Origin: Sphingobium sp. TKS
GTDB lineage: Bacteria; Pseudomonadota; Alphaproteobacteria; Sphingomonadales; Sphingomonadaceae
Reading direction: 5' to 3'
Assembly: GCF_001563265.1 (NCBI RefSeq)
Contig: NZ_CP005083.1
Span: 2,297,001-2,361,000, forward strand
DNA length: 64,000 bases
Numbering within the stretch: the stretch's first letter is position 1; each line of letters opens with the position of its first letter. Below are positions 1-8,123 of the stretch, piece after piece. A program made the position numbers and the translations under genes. Below the pieces are notes generated by a model. That model was not told the origin of the DNA. It saw only the letters and a list, made by a program, of their open reading frames with translations, and ran no database searches.

Positions 1-1
1 T

Positions 2-106
2 GCCTTGCCGATCAATGATGAGGGCGCGCGCGAATTGCCTCCCGGCATGCTGGACCGCGCCCGCGAAATCGCCGCCGTCGCTCAAGATCTGGAAAGCGCG
101 ACATGA
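2..106 (+). CDS. 3' end of an unknown gene (partial at window start)
   Basis: An open frame enters from the left edge and stops with TGA at 104-106, leaving 34 residues rich in Ala, Glu and Leu. Its stop overlaps the ATG of the next gene as ATGA, the arrangement of translationally coupled genes in one operon. No family can be named from so short a tail. Confidence 0.45.
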   Translation, partial: ALPINDEGARELPPGMLDRAREIAAVAQDLESAT

Positions 107-282
107 GTGAAGATGAATTCGACCAGCTGGTCGACGAGGCGACCCATGCCGTCAATAATCTCATCCCCGATCGATTCCTCGACCGGTTGGGAGGAAACGC
201 GCGCCGCGGTCTGCTCATCTCGATCAACGACGCTCTGACCGCAATCCTGCGCGACGTCATCGAACCGGACGACGAGGCCTGA
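103..282 (+). CDS. Small hypothetical protein, 59 aa
   Basis: The ATG overlaps the stop of the preceding frame (ATGA), so it is probably coupled to it. The product begins MSEDEFDQLVDEAT, is acidic, and should be mostly alpha-helical, with no membrane segment. I do not recognise it. It closes the operon that enters from the left; the next gene follows about 150 bp later behind its own promoter-like palindrome. The operon context and the normal codon use support it as a gene. Confidence 0.5.
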   Translation: MSEDEFDQLVDEATHAVNNLIPDRFLDRLGGNARRGLLISINDALTAILRDVIEPDDEA

Positions 283-385
283 TACCATAAGGTGCCGCGC
301 TCTTCACGAAGGCTTCTCGTTCAATCCAGCCCCGCGATCAGCCCGGGCGTCGGCATCACGTCACCGAACAATGGACATTTCGTTA

Positions 386-404
386 TGGTCATCATATATG
401 ACCA
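386..404 (+). promoter_or_regulatory. Palindromic operator of the toxin-antitoxin pair
   Basis: TGGTCAT (386-392) and ATGACCA (398-404) form a perfect 7-bp inverted repeat around CATAT. A wider pair, GTTATG (383-388) and CATAAC (414-419), flanks it. The site lies 30 bp before the antitoxin ATG and includes the -10-like TATATG. Phd/YefM antitoxins usually repress their own operon through such palindromes; that this one does so is inference. Confidence 0.6.
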
Positions 405-433
405 GTCACTAGACATAACCAGGAGCAACCGCC

Positions 434-703
434 ATGCGGGCAGAAACCTATGGCGCCGCGGACTTCAAGACCAACTGCCTTGCTATCCTCGATCGACTGG
501 CCCGTCACGATGTCGACCAGGTGACGATCACCAAGCGCGGCCGAGCCGTCGCGGTGCTGACGCCGCCTCCCAGTACGACCGATGCGATCGAGGGACTGCA
601 CGGCTTCATGCGCGGGTCCGTTTCAGTGCCCACGGGCGTCGATCTCCTCGCTCCCGTGCTCGATGAACCGCTGAACGCCCAGGACGGAAAGCTCCACGGA
701 TGA
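434..703 (+). CDS. Phd/YefM-type antitoxin
   Basis: This 89-residue protein has the Phd/YefM N-terminal fold: a short strand, the helix DFKTNCLAILDRLA, then the strand-turn VTITKRGRAVAVLTP typical of these DNA-binding antitoxins. The C-terminal part should wrap around the partner toxin. An AGGAG ribosome site lies about 10 bp before the ATG, and a palindrome at 386-404 is a likely operator for autoregulation. The gene overlaps the downstream PIN-domain toxin by four bases (ATGA), which couples their translation. Such pairs commonly stabilise mobile elements. Confidence 0.88.
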   Translation: MRAETYGAADFKTNCLAILDRLARHDVDQVTITKRGRAVAVLTPPPSTTDAIEGLHGFMRGSVSVPTGVDLLAPVLDEPLNAQDGKLHG

Positions 704-1155
704 GCGCGGCCGGAGGGGAAACCGACAACCCTCGAGCAGTGCTGCTCGACACATGTGCCGTTATCTGGCTGGCCAATGGCGATCCAATCGCTCCGGCAGC
801 GCTCGGGGCCATCACCCATGCGGCCCTGGCCGATGGGGTGTTCGTCTCGCCGGCGAGCGCGTGGGAAGTGGGATTGCTGAGTCGCGTTCGCGGCGACAAG
901 GCACCGGCCATCTCCTTCCTGCCAGATCCGCAAAGCTGGTTCGCTCGCTTCATGAGCGGACCAGCGATCCGGGAAGCGCCCTTGCTCCCGGAAATCGCGA
1001 TTGCGTCCTCGCTCCTGCCCGACCCGCTGCACGGCGATCCCGCCGACAGGTTCATCATCGCGACCGCCCGGCTTCACCGGATGCCCGTTGTCACACGTGA
1101 CGGCAAAATTATCGACTACGCCGCCAAAGGACACGTCGCTGCCATAGAATGCTGA
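700..1155 (+). CDS. PIN-domain (VapC-type) toxin
   Basis: The 151-residue product is a PIN-domain nuclease. The acidic residues that hold the metal are visible: D17 in LLDTCA, E56 in SASAWEV, D113/D116 in HGDPADRF and D134 in TRDGKI. VapC-like toxins cleave RNA, often tRNA or rRNA, when the antitoxin is degraded. The start overlaps the antitoxin stop (ATGA). A Phd-type antitoxin with a PIN toxin is a common pairing on proteobacterial elements. The toxin looks intact; its RNA target cannot be told from sequence. Confidence 0.88.
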   Translation: MSAAGGETDNPRAVLLDTCAVIWLANGDPIAPAALGAITHAALADGVFVSPASAWEVGLLSRVRGDKAPAISFLPDPQSWFARFMSGPAIREAPLLPEIAIASSLLPDPLHGDPADRFIIATARLHRMPVVTRDGKIIDYAAKGHVAAIEC

Positions 1156-1291
1156 CCACACTCCACGTCAAACGCCTCGCGCATCACCGTCGCCTGAGCC
1201 ATGATCTTCGATAGATCCTGACCACGCGCCTCGACGAAGGGGAGGGAGAAAGGAGGCGTGCGCTCCCTTCGGGAGCGGTCAGGAGCTTTCC

Positions 1292-2446
1292 ATGCCAAAG
1301 CCATGCCCGGCGATCCGGCCTTGTCCCGGATCGGCGCCTGCCGTCGCGCTCGATCCCGCCATTCTCGCCACCATCGAGCGCCACGCCTGGTTCGCGTTCA
1401 GTCTGTCCGGCGGCAAGGACTCGACGGTCGCCGCGCATGCCACGATCGCATTGCTCGACCGGCTCGGTCATCCGCCTGACCGCCGCCTCGCCATTCATGC
1501 CGACCTCGGCCGCGCCGAATGGCGATCGACACCGGCCACCGTCGACGCGGTAGCGGCCCGACTCGGCTTGCCGCTGCTGGTCGTCCGGCGCGGTGCGGGC
1601 GATATGGTCGCGCGGTGGGAACAACGCTTCGAGAGCGGCAAACGCCGCTACGAGGCGCTCGAAACCTACAATCTCATCGGGCCATGGTCGTCATCCTCGC
1701 TCCGCTTCTGCACCTCGGAGATGAAGGCCCAGATCATCGGACCGGAGTTGGCGCGCCGCTTCCGCGGAGAAACGATCGTGTCCGTCGTCGGTCTGCGCCG
1801 CGAGGAAAGTGCCGTCCGGCGCACGACTCCCATCTCGCGCATCGACGACCGCTTCGCCAAAGCCCGAAATCAAGCGGGCACCCGCATGATCAGCTGGCAT
1901 CCGTTGGTCGATTGGACCGCCGATCAGGTTTTTGCGGCCCATGAGCGGCACGATCTCCCGCTCCACGAAGCCTACTGCCGCTATCATTCGACGCGTCTCT
2001 CCTGCGCCTTTTGCGTGCTCGCCTCGGGCCGCGACCTTGAGGCTGCCTCCCGTGCCAGCTCTAACCGCGATCTCTACCGCCATCTCGTGTCGATCGAGGC
2101 CCATTCGACATTCTCCTTCCAGCCGCAACGCTGGCTTGCAGACGTTGCGCCCGGACTCCTGCCCGCTTCCTTGCAGAAGGACATCGAACGGGCCAAACGC
2201 GATGCGGCCGGGCGCCGACATATCGAAGCAGCGATGCCGGTAGGGCTGCGCTTCGTCAAAGGCTGGCCGCCACGCATGCCCAGCCTTGCCGAGTCCACGC
2301 TGATCGCAGCTGCCCGCTCGCGGATCCTGCGCCGGCACAACCTCGACGATCTGTATCCCGACGCGGCGGCAGTACGAACCCGTTTCGCCGCTCTGATCGC
2401 CGCCAAGCACGGCCGGGCCACGAAGACCGCCATTCCGCGTCCCTGA
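1292..2446 (+). CDS. PP-loop ATPase of the PAPS reductase family
   Basis: The 384-residue product carries the PP-loop SGGKDST at residues 39-45, the pyrophosphate-binding signature of ATP pyrophosphatases such as PAPS reductase, adenylyltransferases and DndC. A Cys-containing stretch (SCAFCVLAS) follows the later ExxxRR-type motif (LRREESAVRR), as in members that bind a metal or Fe-S cluster. It has no ferredoxin-like or C-terminal thioredox motif of the assimilatory enzyme, so a role in nucleic-acid modification is as likely as sulfate reduction. Start chosen at the ATG after GGAGCTTTCC. A second, divergent PP-loop gene lies at 10830. A small hairpin (GCTCCC-TTC-GGGAGC) precedes the start. 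Confidence 0.75.
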   Translation: MPKPCPAIRPCPGSAPAVALDPAILATIERHAWFAFSLSGGKDSTVAAHATIALLDRLGHPPDRRLAIHADLGRAEWRSTPATVDAVAARLGLPLLVVRRGAGDMVARWEQRFESGKRRYEALETYNLIGPWSSSSLRFCTSEMKAQIIGPELARRFRGETIVSVVGLRREESAVRRTTPISRIDDRFAKARNQAGTRMISWHPLVDWTADQVFAAHERHDLPLHEAYCRYHSTRLSCAFCVLASGRDLEAASRASSNRDLYRHLVSIEAHSTFSFQPQRWLADVAPGLLPASLQKDIERAKRDAAGRRHIEAAMPVGLRFVKGWPPRMPSLAESTLIAAARSRILRRHNLDDLYPDAAAVRTRFAALIAAKHGRATKTAIPRP

Positions 2447-2469
2447 AGCGCCGCCATTTCGCCGTCATC

Positions 2470-2749
2470 ATGCGCTATCGTCGCAACGAGGACCCCATGC
2501 TCGATGGCCGATCCAGCACGCGCCGATCAACCCGCGAACTCACCCGCGAACAAGCGATCCGCTTTGCCGAGGGCGACCGCTAGAAATCGCTCTCGCTTTG
2601 AGGAATGCGCCCTCTTTCAGCTCGGACAGGATTGTCTATGCATGCCGTTCACGCGCTTCATGGAAGGCGTGAGCGCCTTGCTCCGCCGCCCGGTCTTTAC
2701 TCATGAATTTGCCAATCCGGACGTCCTGTGGGCCGAGTTTTGCCAGTAA
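2470..2749 (+). pseudogene. Decayed gene of a phage/ICE-type unknown family (nonsense plus frameshift)
   Basis: The frame from ATG 2470 encodes a start ending LTREQAIRFAEGDR, then meets TAG at 2581-2583. Reading that codon as Trp and dropping one T in the CTTT at 2596-2599 restores a continuous protein through WKSLSLEECALFQLGQDCLCMPF to a C-terminus ending LWAEFCQ. The restored protein resembles a small family common in phages and integrative elements (REQAI...W...FQL..D.LCMPF...RPV.THEF), possibly DUF7736. Two independent lesions make it a pseudogene of about 92 codons. The downstream half alone stays open from 2504, but that start would be accidental. Confidence 0.65.
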
Positions 2750-2876
2750 TGGCCCGCGTCTGACATCATCACGATCATCCAGCGGATTCGATGGGATGAT
2801 CGCGATTTTGATCGAAGCCCACGATCGCGAGCCGCGAACTAGCGCGTGACACCAAGCGCGTCCTCTTTCACCCGAC

Positions 2877-3458
2877 CTAGTTCAAGGTCCGCTCGCCATG
2901 CATGAGCGGATATCGCGAACGCATCTCCTCGACCTTCCTGATCTCGGCAATCTTCCGCTGAACAACGCTTTCGGACAGACCAACCCGCCGCGCAATGTCC
3001 TTGCGCGTCAGACCCTCCCGGTCGTGTAGATCCCTCAGCGCGCCGGCGCGCTCCAGCGCTTCACGCCGCTGCGTCGCCAGATGCGCGCGGGCTGCCAGGG
3101 CTGCCTCCATCCTGCGGCGGTCTTGCTCGGTCTCGCGCTCCAAAGCGTGGCCCCAGGACCAGCCGAACATCTTCATCGCGGCGTAGAGATCAAAATAGCA
3201 GCGGCGGCCGAAATTGGGCACTCTCAACATGTCGCGTGCCGAAACGACCGCCACATCGCCGAGCCGAAGCGCTTCAATCGCAATTCCGCCCGGTCCCTCT
3301 CCCGGTTCGAACCAGCGAGTAGCCGTCACCAGGCAACCATATGTTCGGATGCTGATCAGATCCCAAGCGCTGAGCGCAACGATCAGGGGATTGGCCATCG
3401 GCACCGCGGATGATCCGCTCTCGAGAAGAGCTCCAGACGTCGCATGTTTCGACATCAT
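2877..3458 (-). CDS. RNA polymerase alpha-CTD-like domain plus helix-turn-helix protein
   Basis: About 193 residues from the tandem ATG at 3458/3455; a TTG at 3536 would add 26 residues. The middle resembles the alpha-subunit C-terminal domain: LSAWDLISIRTYGCL matches the first helix, and, after an insert of about 20 residues, DMLRVPNFGRRCYFDLYAAM matches the helix-hairpin-helix that binds UP-element DNA. The C-terminal quarter has a basic coiled segment and a helix-turn-helix (LTRKDIARRVGLSESVVQRK). It is the only minus-strand gene in this stretch and is divergent from the 3752 operon, so it may regulate the element. Its function is unknown; a replication or partition role is an alternative. 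Confidence 0.6.
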   Translation of the reverse strand: MMSKHATSGALLESGSSAVPMANPLIVALSAWDLISIRTYGCLVTATRWFEPGEGPGGIAIEALRLGDVAVVSARDMLRVPNFGRRCYFDLYAAMKMFGWSWGHALERETEQDRRRMEAALAARAHLATQRREALERAGALRDLHDREGLTRKDIARRVGLSESVVQRKIAEIRKVEEMRSRYPLMHGERTLN

Positions 3459-3751
3459 CCGGCAAGTTTCTCCAGCAAGCATCGGCGCCGGCTGATCCGG
3501 CGGTTCAAGCTCAGCGCCAAGCCAATATTGCCACAACGCCTGCAGCCATCAACAGTTGACGCGCCATTTTGGATGAAATCTCCGCCTCGGGCGCCTCAAC
3601 GCTTTCCGCGACAGGCTCTTCTGAACCATCCATTGCCCAATCCGGATTCTCGCGCGTCGTTGGTTCGAACATCCGCGCGTCGCGAAGGGAAGCGGAGAGG
3701 GGGGGCGATGGGCGGGCGTGACGACGCGTCCGTACGCCGGGAGCCACCTCC

Positions 3752-4399
3752 GTGTCCTACGATATCGCTTTTCGCTTCCAACAGGCGCTCGATCCTGCCG
3801 CCCTCACGACCTTGTCGGCCTGCCTCCATGCGCTGACCGCCGCCATCGAGGACTGCCGCAACGCCGGCAAATCCTCGGACACCGATCCTGCGGTGTTGCT
3901 GCTCGCACGGCACCTTGGAACGGTCGCCGCTGGACTCGGCGCCAACGATACGACCCTGCGTCGCGCCTGCATGGACGCAGTTGCCGAGCTTCGGCGCCGG
4001 CCCGCGCTGATCGCGCTCGCGCACAAGGGCGTCAGCTACGATGCGCCCGCCAAGAAGCTCTTCCACAGCGACGGCCGCAAGGCCCTCAAGCGGCTCGCCG
4101 CGGCGCTCGGTCTTGCCGATGACAGCTACGACATCCGTTCGAACAAGGCCGGACCGGCAGCCAGCGGCGATATCACCCTGCATGGTGAGGAAGTCTACGT
4201 CCAGCTGAGTCTCAGCGCCCTCGGTCCCGGTCATGAGGTCATGTTCCGCCGGGTCAAGGGCCGCAAGGACCACTGCGGCGATCGGAATCGCTGGGCATCG
4301 GTCCATGACCTCCTCCAGTGCGATCGCTTCGCCGCGCGACTGCGCCGCGAACTCCACCTCACAGAACCCGACGCTGCGCCCGCTCGGCTCGTAGCCTGA
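3752..4399 (+). CDS. Hypothetical protein, first gene of the 3.7-7.8 kb cargo operon
   Basis: The product has 215 residues and starts at GTG 3752, nine bases after a GGGAG site. It begins MSYDIAFRFQQALD and has an Ala/Leu-rich helical first half and a basic second half (FHSDGRKALKRLAAALG). There is no signal peptide, membrane segment or motif I recognise. It heads a tight co-directional series of at least six unknown genes; the about 200-bp space before it, facing the divergent regulator-like gene at 2877-3458, should hold its promoter. Confidence 0.6.
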   Translation: MSYDIAFRFQQALDPAALTTLSACLHALTAAIEDCRNAGKSSDTDPAVLLLARHLGTVAAGLGANDTTLRRACMDAVAELRRRPALIALAHKGVSYDAPAKKLFHSDGRKALKRLAAALGLADDSYDIRSNKAGPAASGDITLHGEEVYVQLSLSALGPGHEVMFRRVKGRKDHCGDRNRWASVHDLLQCDRFAARLRRELHLTEPDAAPARLVA

Positions 4400-4410
4400 G
4401 GAAATCTCCC

Positions 4411-4872
4411 ATGGACATTATCGTCACACGGACCCGCATCCGCGGGACGCTGCCCTTTTATGAATATCGCGCCCTGGTCCCTGCCGAGGATATCGGCACG
4501 GATCGACGCGCTTTGGTCAGCTGCGTTGCCGCACCGCGCGTGGCGGGTCGCCTGGCCTGTGTTCGCCTGGCCCAAATCATCGCACCGGACCGCTATTTCC
4601 TCATTCCCGATGGCCGACGGCGCGCACTGGCGGCCGATATCGGCCTGCTGGCCAAGCGTCTCGAGACCGCGGCGGTACGCACCATCTTCCCTGAAATGAC
4701 TGCGGACCTCCTGCCCGTCGTCTTCCTCCTCGACAGCGATCCAGGGAACGCATGCACCTGGACATCGATCAAGGATCTCACCGCCGCTTTCGATCGGCTC
4801 GCAGCAAATCCCTCGATGCCGACGGCATCCGACCTCGGCCTCGCCGCCGACTGCGCCCGGCAAGCAGCCTGA
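4411..4872 (+). CDS. Hypothetical protein, 153 aa
   Basis: The ATG at 4411 is chosen because GAGGAAA lies eight bases before it and the previous gene ends at 4399. The frame is open further upstream, but only across the preceding gene. The product (MDIIVTRTRIRGTLPFYEY...) looks like a mixed alpha/beta cytoplasmic protein. I recognise no family. It is probably cotranscribed with its neighbours. Confidence 0.6.
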   Translation: MDIIVTRTRIRGTLPFYEYRALVPAEDIGTDRRALVSCVAAPRVAGRLACVRLAQIIAPDRYFLIPDGRRRALAADIGLLAKRLETAAVRTIFPEMTADLLPVVFLLDSDPGNACTWTSIKDLTAAFDRLAANPSMPTASDLGLAADCARQAA

Positions 4873-4907
4873 TCGCGCGTCCAGCTCAGTTCACTGGAGT
4901 AGAAACG

Positions 4908-5450
4908 ATGATATCCGCCACCAGCGACTTCGCACTCGAGACCGCCGCTTGCCTCTGGGAAGCCGTGCTCGCAATGCGCGACTATCGCGGCGTCGACGCC
5001 GACTGCATCGCGCGTGGCGCCGCCATTCAGAATGCTTTCGGCACGCTCGGAACAGCTGCCGTCCGGCTGCTCGTGATCGGATGGACGCCGGTAGTCGATG
5101 CCGCCTGGGCTCGGATCGGCTCGGACTACCAGTTCTGCTTCGACTGGGATTTCGTTCCTGCCTGGATCATCGACAATGTCGACTGGTCCGACCCCAGCGC
5201 TCCTCGCCTGGCCCAGGACAGCGCATCGCGACAATCGTTTCTCATTCAGATTCCGATGCAGCTTTCGGCGATCGTTCGCACCGGCGATGGGCTCACCTCT
5301 GCGCAGCATCTCGCCGGCTTGCTTCTCCAATCCATCGAATGCGTCGACCAGCCCGCGCCCGATGAAGCCGTCGCGGCCGCGATCCCAAGCTTCAGCCTTG
5401 TCCGCGCCAGCGCCGCCATCACCCTCAACCCGATTTTCGAGGAGGATTGA
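4908..5450 (+). CDS. Hypothetical protein, 180 aa
   Basis: Start set at ATG 4908 behind a GGAG site at 4895-4898; the frame is open further upstream, but only over the end of the preceding gene. The product has many Trp and Asp residues in the middle (CFDWDFVPAWIIDNVDW) and Ala-rich helices at the end. There is no transmembrane or signal segment, and no family is recognised. It is followed after three bases by the next gene, so they form one operon. Confidence 0.6.
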   Translation: MISATSDFALETAACLWEAVLAMRDYRGVDADCIARGAAIQNAFGTLGTAAVRLLVIGWTPVVDAAWARIGSDYQFCFDWDFVPAWIIDNVDWSDPSAPRLAQDSASRQSFLIQIPMQLSAIVRTGDGLTSAQHLAGLLLQSIECVDQPAPDEAVAAAIPSFSLVRASAAITLNPIFEED

Positions 5451-5453
5451 ACG

Positions 5454-6191
5454 ATGCTCATCTATGTCACAAGCGGCCGGCATTTCGCGCATCCGTCTAT
5501 CCTTCGCCGCCATTTCGGAACCTTTCGGGCCGCGCGAGAAGCGGCCGCCGAAATGGTCAATCTCCTGCGGGACTCCATAGACCGCGACAGGCTTCCGCCT
5601 GTTCCGACCGATGGATGGCAGCAGGGGCTCCACGAGGCACAGCGTGAGCGCCTTCTGCAAGAGAGCCACGATCCTGGGTCTCTCGCCTCCGAGGACCTCG
5701 CCGCCAAGGCCGACTGCAACGTCTGGATCGAACGCGCGCATGTGGAGGATCCGATTTCGTTCCCCGTCGTCGACGACCGCGAGCTCGGTGCCCTTCTCGC
5801 CGCCTTGCGCCTTTTGCAGCAGCAGGGCTGTCCGGAAGAACTGCTCGATGTCGCCACCGATGGCGCTGCGTTCAGGACGATCGACACCAGCGAGATCGAC
5901 GCTCTTTGCGAACGCCTGAACGCCGCCGGCACATCCACGGAGATCCCGCGAATCGTGGTTGCCCTCGAAGGTGGCCTCGTCTCCGGCGTCGTCACGAACA
6001 GGCCGGTCATTCTCCACACTGTCGACTATGAAACCGAAGGGGCTGACGACGACGACATCACTCTCGTCCCCCAGGACGACCATGATCCCGTCGAAGCCAT
6101 CGTCAACCAGTGGGCCGGCGACGCGCTGACGCTGGATCCCGACTGGATCGCCCGGCTGGAAGCCGCGATCGCAGACACATCCGAGGCCTGA
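5454..6191 (+). CDS. Hypothetical protein, 245 aa
   Basis: Begins three bases after the preceding stop. The first 70 residues (MLIYVTSGRHFAHPSILRRH) are basic and helical; the last 80 are strongly acidic (DYETEGADDDDITLVPQDDHD). The acidic C-terminus could be a protein-interaction surface or a nucleic-acid mimic, but that is speculation. No catalytic motif is visible. The ATG of the next small gene follows within four bases. Confidence 0.6.
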   Translation: MLIYVTSGRHFAHPSILRRHFGTFRAAREAAAEMVNLLRDSIDRDRLPPVPTDGWQQGLHEAQRERLLQESHDPGSLASEDLAAKADCNVWIERAHVEDPISFPVVDDRELGALLAALRLLQQQGCPEELLDVATDGAAFRTIDTSEIDALCERLNAAGTSTEIPRIVVALEGGLVSGVVTNRPVILHTVDYETEGADDDDITLVPQDDHDPVEAIVNQWAGDALTLDPDWIARLEAAIADTSEA

Positions 6192-6194
6192 ACC

Positions 6195-6401
6195 ATGGGG
6201 AAATTCTTCGCAACCGCCCGCTATTGCACGCGAAGCGGAAACCTCGGACGTTGGTCCGACACCATCGACGCCGACGACATCGACGATGCCTTGCGCCTCG
6301 CGCAGGCTGCCGTCGAAAGGCGGCACCGCGGTGCGTCGAAAATCGATGTGACCGTCTCGCCGGATCTCCGCCCATCGTCGATGACACGGCCGTCCGCGTG
6401 A
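6195..6401 (+). CDS. Small hypothetical protein, 68 aa
   Basis: Starts at ATG 6195, four bases after the preceding stop, so probably translated by coupling. The product begins MGKFFATARYCTRSGNLGRW and contains the acidic helix DTIDADDIDDALRLAQAAVE. I do not recognise it. The beta-strand then helix layout suggests a compact alpha/beta domain. Confidence 0.5.
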   Translation: MGKFFATARYCTRSGNLGRWSDTIDADDIDDALRLAQAAVERRHRGASKIDVTVSPDLRPSSMTRPSA

Positions 6402-6510
6402 TGGGGCTGCGATCCGGTGATCGGGGGAAGGGAAGGAGGGAAGGCAAGGGCGATCGGAGGGCCGGCACGGGCCCCGCCGCATCTCTCCCCTCAAGCCAGA
6501 GGAAACATCC

Positions 6511-6813
6511 ATGTCCCGATTCCTGATCATCGCCCACGACGCTGAATTTGGCCCACCCATCAACGGCGTCCGCTTCGTGAAGTTCGAACCGTTCAAGCCG
6601 ATTCTCCGCGAACAGTTCGAAGCGACGAAACTTGCCGAGGTAAGAATGAGGCTCGACGAGGCCGGCGACCGTCTGCGCGCGACCGGTCGAAGCTTCGTTG
6701 CGACGGTCGTTCATGTCCGCAACTCGGGCAGAAAGCCTGCCGGATTCGACAAGGCTCGCCTCAAGATCGAGCATGACGTGAGCCACCCAGCCCAGCTGGT
6801 GGCTGCAGCATGA
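6511..6813 (+). CDS. Hypothetical protein, 100 aa
   Basis: ATG 6511 follows an AGAGGAAA site. The product (MSRFLIIAHDAEFGPPINGV...) has an opening beta-strand and an amphipathic helix (FEATKLAEVRMRLDEAGDRL). No family is recognised. Its stop overlaps the next start by four bases (ATGA), so the two are coupled. The 110 bp before it is G/A-rich without an obvious promoter. Confidence 0.55.
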   Translation: MSRFLIIAHDAEFGPPINGVRFVKFEPFKPILREQFEATKLAEVRMRLDEAGDRLRATGRSFVATVVHVRNSGRKPAGFDKARLKIEHDVSHPAQLVAAA

Positions 6814-7811
6814 ACGCGGCGGTCCTCGACACAGCGACCACGCCGGATACGGCTGCCGTCCATGTAGCGCTCAGCAGCTTCGAACTTTCCGCGCTGCGCT
6901 TCATCGACTTCGATCCCGATGTCGCCCATGCTGTCCGGCAGGGGGCATGTATAAACGCCATCGATGGCGATGACAGTGGCGCCCTCTGCTATATCGTTCC
7001 GCTGCCGGGATTTCCCGAAGCGGCGTGGCGGGCGCTGGCGTCGGCCGTGCCGGGCCTTTCGGAGGGAGCCGCCAACCGCCCGCTGATCGACGTCTATAAA
7101 TCGCGAATTATTCCGCCCGCGCTTCCCGAGCCGCCCTTCTACCGCCTCGATCCGCTCGAACTGGCCGCAGGCCTTCGGGTCGATCATCCCGATGCCTTCT
7201 TCGACGACGACGCCATCGGCGCCCGAATCCATACCCTCGAGTGCCTGAAGGGTATCGACGATTTCTATTTTCCGGTCGCGCCCGACGAGCTCACCGATGC
7301 CGGGTGGCGCGCGGCGGTCGCGGCGATGCCGAAACCTGTGGGCACAACGATCTGGTCGCCGGCATTGCTTCGCCAGCGCCGTGCCATCGCTGGCCGCGAC
7401 GCTGTCGAGGAGCGTGCCTGGTCGGCAATCGCCGAGCTTCATTCGGCGATCTGCGTTCTGCACGAGGCCCCGTTCAGTGCCGGCCTCGATTTCGCGACCT
7501 ATCTGACCGACCTTATCAACCGCCTGCGGGACAACCCGGTTTCCGTCGCACAGCTTCAGGCGGCTGACGCCGAATTCTATCAGCGTTATCATGACTTGAC
7601 GCTTGACTCCGACGCCATCGGCATGGCCGCCGCAACAATGATGAAGGCGCTCGCCGACGAGGCACGCCGCCGCGGCAGGAAGCCCGGCCCCCGGATCGCC
7701 ATCTTCGCCGACGAAGAAGAGATGCTGAAAAGGGAGGGGGGCATCGGCAGCAACGTCGATCCGATCCCTGGCGACAGCGATCCCTCGCCCGAACTCTCGC
7801 CGCCGGACTGA
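6810..7811 (+). CDS. Hypothetical protein, 333 aa
   Basis: Overlaps the preceding gene by ATGA. The product is a soluble 333-residue protein with several proline-rich turns (SRIIPPALPEPPFYRL) and a basic C-terminal helix (KALADEARRRGRKPG) before an acidic tail. I see no nucleotide-binding, metal-binding or membrane motif. It closes the cargo series that began at 3752. Confidence 0.58.
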   Translation: MNAAVLDTATTPDTAAVHVALSSFELSALRFIDFDPDVAHAVRQGACINAIDGDDSGALCYIVPLPGFPEAAWRALASAVPGLSEGAANRPLIDVYKSRIIPPALPEPPFYRLDPLELAAGLRVDHPDAFFDDDAIGARIHTLECLKGIDDFYFPVAPDELTDAGWRAAVAAMPKPVGTTIWSPALLRQRRAIAGRDAVEERAWSAIAELHSAICVLHEAPFSAGLDFATYLTDLINRLRDNPVSVAQLQAADAEFYQRYHDLTLDSDAIGMAAATMMKALADEARRRGRKPGPRIAIFADEEEMLKREGGIGSNVDPIPGDSDPSPELSPPD

Positions 7812-8123
7812 ATATCGTCGACGGCCGTTGGCGCTGCCCGACGAGGCTTCCAACATTCACGGTCCCTCCGCCTGTCCGCAAGAACTCGGACAAGCGTGGA
7901 CAGCCGAATGCAGGCGCCCCGGGGACCCATGCGTTTGCTGCGGGCAACCCGCCAATTGCCCCTACGAACCCATGCGAGCGGGTTATCCCCGAAACGCGCT
8001 GAGCAGGCGCTCGCGCCGGCAACGCCAATCTGCACCCACCGGCCGCCGAACCTCCAGGGCCTTGGGAAGAAAGGCGGGGGGAACGGGCTGGACCGATTGG
8101 GTCTGAGGCCAAGGAGCGACCAA
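7812..8123 (+). other. Intergenic region without a supported gene
   Basis: About 310 bp between an unknown gene and the GHKL ATPase. Open frames cross it on both strands, but none has a ribosome site, a convincing start and protein-like composition together. A G-rich run (AAAGGCGGGGGGAACGGG) lies about 60 bp before the ATPase start. It probably holds a promoter, although no clear -35/-10 pair is seen. Confidence 0.4.

Noticed and set aside
4593..6596. Minus-strand open frame of 667 codons
   Set aside because: It is antisense to four co-directional genes with ribosome sites; long antisense frames are common in high-GC DNA. It has no family motif.
7828..8106. Plus-strand 92-codon frame with CVCC cysteines before the GHKL ATPase
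   Set aside because: No ribosome site, highly basic and Ser/Arg-rich; not supported as a zinc protein.
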